Shown: positions 57,300 to 64,000 of the stretch, piece by piece
How positions within the stretch are numbered: position 1 is the first letter of the stretch
How the letters are laid out: the number at the start of each line of letters is the position of its first letter
Origin: Corinectria fuckeliana
Lineage: Eukaryota > Ascomycota > Sordariomycetes > Hypocreales > Nectriaceae
DNA: 64,000 bases
Reading direction: 5' to 3'
Assembly: GCA_019137255.1 (NCBI GenBank)
Contig: WPDH01000064.1
Location: forward strand, 124,715 to 188,714
The notes under the pieces: model-generated
The model's database searches: none
What the model was told of the DNA's origin: nothing
What the model saw: the letters and a program-made list of their open reading frames with translations, nothing else
Made by a program: the position numbers and the translations under genes

Positions 57300-59472
57300 A
57301 TGCTGGGCCACCCGCTGATTCCCCATTTCCTTAGGCCCATACGAAGTAGAGCAGGCGGGGGCCTGCACGAAGCCCGCTGGACAAGGCGGCTCCTTAGGGG
57401 ACTCCAGTGCGTTGCTGGGGGCCTGCGAGGAACCACCGTCGACCAGTGGGAGGGCCCTCTTCGCCAGCCTTGGTTGCTCCCAGACCCTCCTGAGTCCCTG
57501 TAGGCTCAGGTACCGTCCCGCAGCCCGCCCACTCGTCCGGGGTCCGGAAGTATGAAGTACATGGCCCTACTAGTGTCGACGGGAGCCGACTACGTACACA
57601 GTGCATGCGTCCCGAGCGCAGCCCTGAGCTCTCGGCGCCTTTGTCCGTGGATGCTGAGATGATGCTACCCTCGCAGCCGATCCAGCAGGTCCCTGAACGC
57701 TGCACGCCGCCCACTGGACGCTCCGTGATGGAGTTGGTGCAACCCTGTCGTACAGTGTCCAGTACAGTGCGTGCGCGCCTCTCGTGGTGATTGCGACTTG
57801 GGATTGCGCGCAGCTCAACTTAGCAGAGCCATCAACAGCCGGCCAATTCGCTGACGGCGAGAGGTACATACCTAGACGGGGTAGAAGAGCAGGAGGGGGA
57901 TCGCCCTCGCAGCGACCTGGGGCCCGGCAACCAGCAGCTCTGACAAAGCCGCGGCCAGTTAGGAACCCGCAATAAACTGCCCGCGTCACGGCCAAGTCCG
58001 GGATACCTTTATTCGTAAGTCACTACGGATATGTACATGTTCCTTGCGGGGGTCTTAAAGGAGGCCCACGGGGGAGAAATGGTGCCACCTGCTTAGGTGG
58101 TCGTTGTCCCTGGAAAAGCATTGACGGGGCGGGCCCCCCGACTAATGCCGCGCTGCATTCAGGACGCCCGCTAGGGATGAGAGACCTGACTTTCCGGAGT
58201 ACTTCGTACGGCGTAGTACCGGTACTGTTCTGTGTTTTGCACACTAGCACTGTACTTCTTAACTCTCCTCATTACTTATAGTAGTAGATACCTACCTAGC
58301 ATGGACGACGGTCGCGACCGGTTGCAGAGTAGCTTTTCTGGTGGGTGGAGCATCTCGTCCAACTGATTCATCGATTGCATATCCTTCTTGGGAATAGTGC
58401 CATACCCTACTCCGTACTAAGCTAGCAGCTAAGCTAGGGCGTTGAACAAAGACGGCCAGGCCCAAGGACCAAAGCAGCAGATGATTATGGCCGTTTGTCG
58501 AGGGTGAACGAGAGGCTCAGAGTTGCCGCGTTGATCCCGTCGCTTGTCGACTCTTGCTGGTCGTGTTGTCTGTCCGATGCTGTCTGTGTACCCGTACTGA
58601 GTAGCTGGACAAGCATCTGGCGCGAGACATTCTGAAAAGCTAGGGTTTCCCAGTTTCAGTTCGAGGCGTTCATCCTCCCTTCAAGTAGGTCCTTGGTAGA
58701 CGCAAATACAGCACAGCCAGTGGCGATATACACTTCAGAGCACCAGACTGAACCAGACGCAATTGAGCTCGACCGGAGCGTCCTGTACGGATCGGCATCC
58801 GGACAATACATAGTAGACAACAGGAGAATGAGACTGTGGCTAGCTCTAGCCTCTCCTTGCGAGCTGTGGGGTTGTCCCAGCGTGATGTACGACGGCTGAG
58901 GCTTGGTTTGGACAAACTAACCAACCACCAGCCACCAACCACCAACCAACTAGCACTACTTGGCCCTGAAACAATCGTCCATCCAGAGACGAAACCTCTC
59001 TTCCACTAGCTGTTATTAGTGCTGCTATCCACTGTCGCCTTGGACGCTGGTGGCTGTTGGTGGGTTCTGATTGCGGTCCGTAGCATGGCAAGAAAGGCGA
59101 AAGACGAACCCCCATTGTGATGTGCCATCGTGGCACCGCCGCCGCACTGGGTCTTACTGGGTCCCACTGGGAAGCCTGCGAGAGTCAGTGTGTCGGAGAT
59201 TCAAAGACAGGACCAGCCAATGTCCCTAATCTACAATCCCCGAAACTAAACCCGTTTGCCAGGTGCCCTATAGTCCACGTACCTTGCCTTTAAGCGGCGT
59301 CGCCCGTTGGTCCCTCGCGTCCTTCGCCAGTCTTGGTAATGGTGATGGTCCATCGCAAGGAACTAGATGGACCTCATTTGCGGCCCAAACCTTGTGCAGT
59401 GCTACTACATCATAGTAGTAGTAGTTTGTAAGGACTAAGTACTAAGTAATCGTTGGAAGAACTCGTAGGAGG

Positions 59473-59549
59473 TAGTACCTACCTACTTAAGTAGTACTAG
59501 TAGTAGTTAATTCCTGTATTAAATCTACTTAGATAGTAGGTAGGTACTA
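59473..59549. repeat. 77-base inverted repeat (hairpin) with 15-base perfect arms
   Basis: The left arm 59473-59487 (TAGTACCTACCTACT) is the exact reverse complement of 59535-59549. The stem resumes for seven bases inward (TAAGTAG 59488-59494 with CTACTTA 59525-59531) after a three-base bulge, giving 22 paired positions around a 30-base loop. Confidence 0.9.
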
Positions 59550-62500
59550 GTAGTGATTGCTCGTCGAGATGTCCCAGACAATTATCTATAGGCAGGCAGT
59601 TGAAAAGCACGACTTACTTCCTTCCCTAATAAAGCCTCCAGTACCAGGTACCTACTAGATTAGTACTTAGTACTAGTAGCTCAAGTGTTCCAGCTCGGTT
59701 GCAGAACACGCCCTCCCGCTCCTCCCTGGCCTCGCCTCACCTTGAATGGCACCCGATACGGAAGTCACCATCCATCCTCTCTGGCTTCCGTGTTTAGTCC
59801 GCTTTGCCATGCGTTTGTTTCGTTACACGCCAGAACTGTTAACCGCCTGGCAACATGAATCTCCGTGCCCTCATGCTTGGGAATTCTTCATTTTTCCCCT
59901 TAGCTTGTGTCCCTCACCCAGCTTAGTTGGCTTTGCGTATTGCTAATACATAAACGACGACCCTTGCAACACCGTCAAGCACAGCAAAACGTGGGCTGAT
60001 CGGCTGCACTCACCAATCTCCTGACCAGGATCCTCACAGAACGTGCCAAGGACTAAGGGGGAGCGCCTCGTTGGTTAGTGGGGTCCTCTACCAGCAGCTA
60101 CCCGTGGCAGAGAAGGACTCTAGAATGCGCGTCTGTTTCGATACGGTAAGTTGTCATGCAGGGCTGTTTTGTTGCTTTTTCTCAACTGACCGGTCTGATT
60201 AAATCACCTCAAGAACCCGTTCATTCGCGTCCCTGTGAGGGTAACCCGCGATAACATGGATTCGATTTACGGATAGGCTCAATTACCTTAGCCGCCTTTC
60301 GTACGGAGTTCTGTCTACGAATCCATTGACGTTTGTCTCGCTCACTCAGATGGTGTCGATCATTCTCTGTGCCAAACTACTTGGCTCGACGCTCTCAACG
60401 CCACAGCATCGCTGTGCAACCCACCCAGTCTCGAACACGAGCATCGTTCCCTGCAGTTCACCCCACGGACCCCTTCTTCGTCAGTTTTCATCAGCAAGAA
60501 CCCGAAGCTTCATCGTCAAGTGAGGCACTACTATGTACGAAGTCGTTTACGCAGTTTGCAAACTACCCACCCAATGTGGAGGAGTCCACGCGCGCGCCCC
60601 ATGCCGTCTATGTATGTACTGTACCGTGTTTGATCAACGACCAGGGTCAGGAACCTCGCGCAAGATAATACCAAGCCCATTCTCAGCATATCGATCTCAA
60701 CCTTCCGGTTTATCAATTACCTCTTCCGGCCTCAGAATATGACAACTCGGACAGGTGCTACATAGTAGTTCCACAAGAACACTGTTTCCGAGCTACCGTG
60801 GTGCGTGGCCAAGCACAAGCTAACTCTAGACAGTCCCGGCGACCATCACAAGTACTCCTGAGTCAAACATGGCCGATTAATTGGTCTCCATCGTCCCACA
60901 CCCCCATCGGGTTGTGCCGTCGGCGGGCAGCGCTATAGCTCGGATGCTCCCTTTCACGAAAAGATGGAAACCGCTGCAGAATATCTCGAGAATGGTGTTT
61001 TATGAGAACGGCCAAGCAGAGCTAGTTGACAGCAATTTTATTTGGGAATCTATACGGAATTTCCGAAGCTCGACCTGCACGAGCAAGATATCAAGCGACA
61101 CAGGCAAAGATACAATGAACATGACGTACAATGTGCGACTGTAGCTTTCATTCTTCAATCCGCAAGCCAGCGAACGCCACACTCCCATCTGGGAAACGTT
61201 GATGAGTTGGTTGTGGCGCACGCCTGAGACTTGTTGGCAGGACTCAATATGAGTCAAAACGGACTTTGTTCTCGCAGGTTTTGAAAGTACTTGGTGTATC
61301 GCGGGTAGGTATGTACTATGAGGGGGGCCTAACAGCACCTCCTAATGATCTGATGCTCGACTGCGATGGCCGGACCTACAATCTCAACAGCTTGGTAAGG
61401 TTTCACACAAGCCACACAGGCAAACAGCCGGGTATGCCAGAGCCTAGCTCCTGACGTAAACATGTTCTGCTACACGCAGTAGTAGTTCCGCATCAACAAA
61501 GTACCCCTTAATTATTATGTAGCTGACAGGGTGCGGGAGGCATCGTTCCGACTTCTAGAAGTCTCACGCTCAGGCCCTACGGCGCCTCGGGGCCACGGGT
61601 GATCTCCATCAAACGCTGCATCACGAAGCTCTTTCAACTCCACGAGGCCCGCCTGACGCGAACCTGCGGGCTGGTTCCGTTCCTGCAAGGGACCATCGAC
61701 CAATCTCCGGAGACGTATAGATCAGGCCTAGCGCCATCGCCGCCTCTCGCTTTCAATTCAACTGGTTAATTCTTAGCTCATCCTTCCACCCATCCCTGGG
61801 AAACGGTTCGTTGTCTTATGAAGGACAACCCATAAAGGCGGCTTCCCTAGCATGCTCCTTAAGACTTATATATTACTATGCCGTCGAAGGCTCGACACAG
61901 AGATGTTGTGTGAAGCGCGTCTTCCAGCTGCGAGCCGGCTCTTCATTTTAGAGAAGTTGCCCCTCAAATTGGTACTTTTCCCAAGGGCTTCGGTATTGAA
62001 TGAGGAGCTGCGACTGTCGTCTTTGCACGTAGTACTATGTAATCAGTCAGCTTGAGAGCTAACAAGAGCGGAGTTCCGAGTTGGATTACACGTCTTGTTG
62101 GAAGAGTCCCACTCACAAACCCCAAGCGCCGGCAACCATTCACCTCCACAGGGAACAACTTGCCTCTTATCAGCGAGCAGAATCCCAGATAATTCAGTAA
62201 CATATGTACTCTGCTGTTACGCGCTGATAGTTTGGTACCTTGCCCTGGGAGAATCATACAACCTCAAGATCTAGTCTGAACAAGGTCTCTTTCAAATTCG
62301 CTTGTTTCGTTCGCGCCAGACTGGACCATTTCGATACCACACTGCCGAGGATCTTTCAATACCACAGACCAGCAGAGCGTATGCACTACAGAGACGGTCT
62401 GACCGTTGATAGAGTCTAGGAGCCGACTAGCTACCGAGCCGCTATGCCTGCTATACGAGACGACGAGCAATAGACAGTGGGTTGAACGGCTGGGTTCTAT

Positions 62501-62921
62501 GTCTTGTTCCTGGGTCCCAGCGGCTCTCTCACACGGCTTTGCACGGATATAACTTCTGGAGATGCTCAAACAAAAAGCGGCACCCCTTGAGTCCTGAAGT
62601 ACCAGTCTAACCCATGGCTAGCGTGCCGGTAGTCCACGACCCACGATTGGGGGCCTCAGACCTTTGAGCTGACCTCATTTCGCGACGAAATAAAGCAATT
62701 TCGCCTCCACTGAAGCTACAAACCTCCCGTGCACTCTCGGTTCCTCTGGTTAATGGGCAACGTGTGGGGACATGGGTCTCGTCTCCAGGCGCGTCCGTGA
62801 AACAGGGTGGCCACATGGCAAGTCTTTTCCTTAGGGCCCCTGCCTGCACATGGAACGGCGCTTAACCAAGCTGACGAGCAAGGCCATGGATGGACCTTCG
62901 AACACACTTCTTAACACAGTC

Positions 62922-62956
62922 TACTACGTACTAAGTACATAGTATAGTACGTAGTA
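62922..62956. repeat. 35-base inverted repeat with 12-base perfect arms
   Basis: TACTACGTACTA at 62922-62933 and TAGTACGTAGTA at 62945-62956 pair exactly around an 11-base loop. Confidence 0.9.
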
Positions 62957-64000
62957 CGAGGTGATGACGGGGAGAATTCGCCATTGCCAGCATGGATGGG
63001 CCTTGGCGACCTCTTGGGTTCTCAACTGCCTGGCTGCCGTTTGGAGAGAAATTGCATACCTAGTAGGCCATCCGTCCGTCGTCACGAGAATTGACACGAA
63101 GTCAGAGAGGATCCACAGACCTCAAACTAATCTGGAACGAATGGATGCCATGACCATCTCGCTGAAGCTGTGCTGCTGCGGGTAGCGTCGTAGCGCCTGA
63201 TGTCCTCGGTCATGCCAGCGGGAACTCTGCATGGATGTACGCGCTTCAAAACAGAGGCAGCATGCCTCGTCCCTGTCTCGGTCCCAGTTGCTCGCTCTCG
63301 CCGTTCAGCATAGTAAGGATCTCTTTAATTCGAAAGGGGCTGAGAACGGGACACTGAAGGTCAGTATTACGTTGTTTCCTGTCTCTTTGCATCATGGATT
63401 GCCTTGATTCGGGAAAAGAGCAAGGTGTTTGGTAGGGCGTATAATGTGCCATCTGACCTACTAGGAGCAAATGGAACTCAAACATCTGGGAACTTTTGGG
63501 GCCGAAACTCGTCTCGTCTCGTCTATCTTCGACGTGAGACGATGTGGCATCTCTGAGCCCAATGTAGAAGCTCCTAGATACATAGTAGATGCTAAACAAG
63601 CGATGAGTCTGCACCGAGGCCCGAGAACCTGGATGATGCCGAGCAAATCATGTTTTTTTGGATGACATTTTTCGATTACGATCACTTGGCATGTTCAGGG
63701 AGACACGCACAAGATAAGTCAGGTGCCTCGGGGACATTGGAGAAATGAGCTTCAAGGTTCAACGGCCATAACTGTCTTTAGACGGCTTATTAGTCTCACT
63801 CGGCCGGAAGGACCTCAGTGAACGGAACCCCACGGGCAATTTGGATTTGATCTTAATTACAATAGCCCAGGACTCCTCCCTTTGCACGATGACAGGCCCG
63901 AATTGTTTGTACAAATATCGATGGCGCCAATTAGGGTGAAGTATTCGTTATTTACCAACACCATGCGCCAGCGGAAGTAACTACAACGATGCAAGCCCGC

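Larger units (their letters stand above)
57300..64000. other. 6.7-kb stretch without a supportable gene
   Basis: Only short frames (under 145 residues) occur on both strands, none with a recognised motif and none joinable into a family through plausible introns. The region holds TAC/GTA-rich low-complexity sequence at 59400-59700, a CCAACCA-rich patch at 58915-58955 and two hairpins listed separately. I see no transposase, reverse transcriptase or terminal repeats, and no tRNA or 5S rRNA. Confidence 0.5.

Overview
This is nuclear DNA from a filamentous ascomycete (Pezizomycotina, very probably Sordariomycetes, most likely Hypocreales). Coding exons are GC-rich and broken by short GT-AG introns, mostly 47-95 bases, with CTAAC/CTGAC-like branch sites. 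The gene set is typical of the group: a trifunctional TRP1/trpC gene, a group-I G-alpha of the GNA-1 type, a DUF3716 regulator, a BRCT-WGR protein, and ATG1 and NUP188 of filamentous-fungal length. The sequence also contains a two-base N gap inside a poly-G run, so it is from an assembled genome. I reconstructed 18 protein-coding genes exon by exon (most are not intact in any single reading frame) and four tRNA genes.

Layout. 0-4.3 kb, minus strand: peroxisomal enoyl-CoA isomerase ECI1, RNA polymerase I subunit RPA49, and ribosomal protein eL41 (25 residues). 4.9-7.3 kb, plus: an FHA-domain protein kinase of the Rad53/Chk2/Mek1 type. 7.5-8.5 kb, minus: a coiled-coil protein with an atypical Zn2Cys6-like cluster. 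9.5-12.6 kb, minus: autophagy kinase ATG1. 12.6-19.5 kb: no supportable gene. 19.5-21 kb, minus: ornithine aminotransferase. 23.2-25.3 kb, plus: GPI10 mannosyltransferase, convergent with a SAC7-like RhoGAP (25.7-28.7 kb, minus). 32.5-33.9 kb: four intron-bearing tRNA-Ser(GCT) genes in two opposed pairs. 35 kb, plus: TIM9. 36.1-41.7 kb, minus: NUP188, divergent from TRP1 (42.2-44.5 kb, plus). 45-46.4 kb, plus: BRCT-WGR protein. 46.8-49.6 kb, minus: SNARE USE1 and splicing factor CWC21. 50-53.1 kb, plus: CDC123 and the DUF3716 protein. 54.9-56.2 kb, minus: G-alpha. 57-64 kb: no supportable gene.

The genes are mostly unrelated housekeeping functions (transcription, translation, autophagy, GPI anchors, nuclear pore, mitochondrial import, tryptophan and proline/arginine metabolism, signalling). 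I see no secondary-metabolite cluster, intact transposon, CRISPR array or obvious new multi-gene system. The most distinctive signals are the tRNA-Ser(GCT) array, whose mature sequences are identical while the introns vary around a fixed 13-base core, and a family of TACCTA/TAGGTA/TACGGAGTA words and hairpins in the gene-free stretches. Other points worth attention are the unusual gene structures (7- and 8-base coding exons; an in-frame stop-free intron in RPA49), the BRCT-WGR protein without a PARP catalytic domain, and a TGAGTCA element between NUP188 and TRP1.
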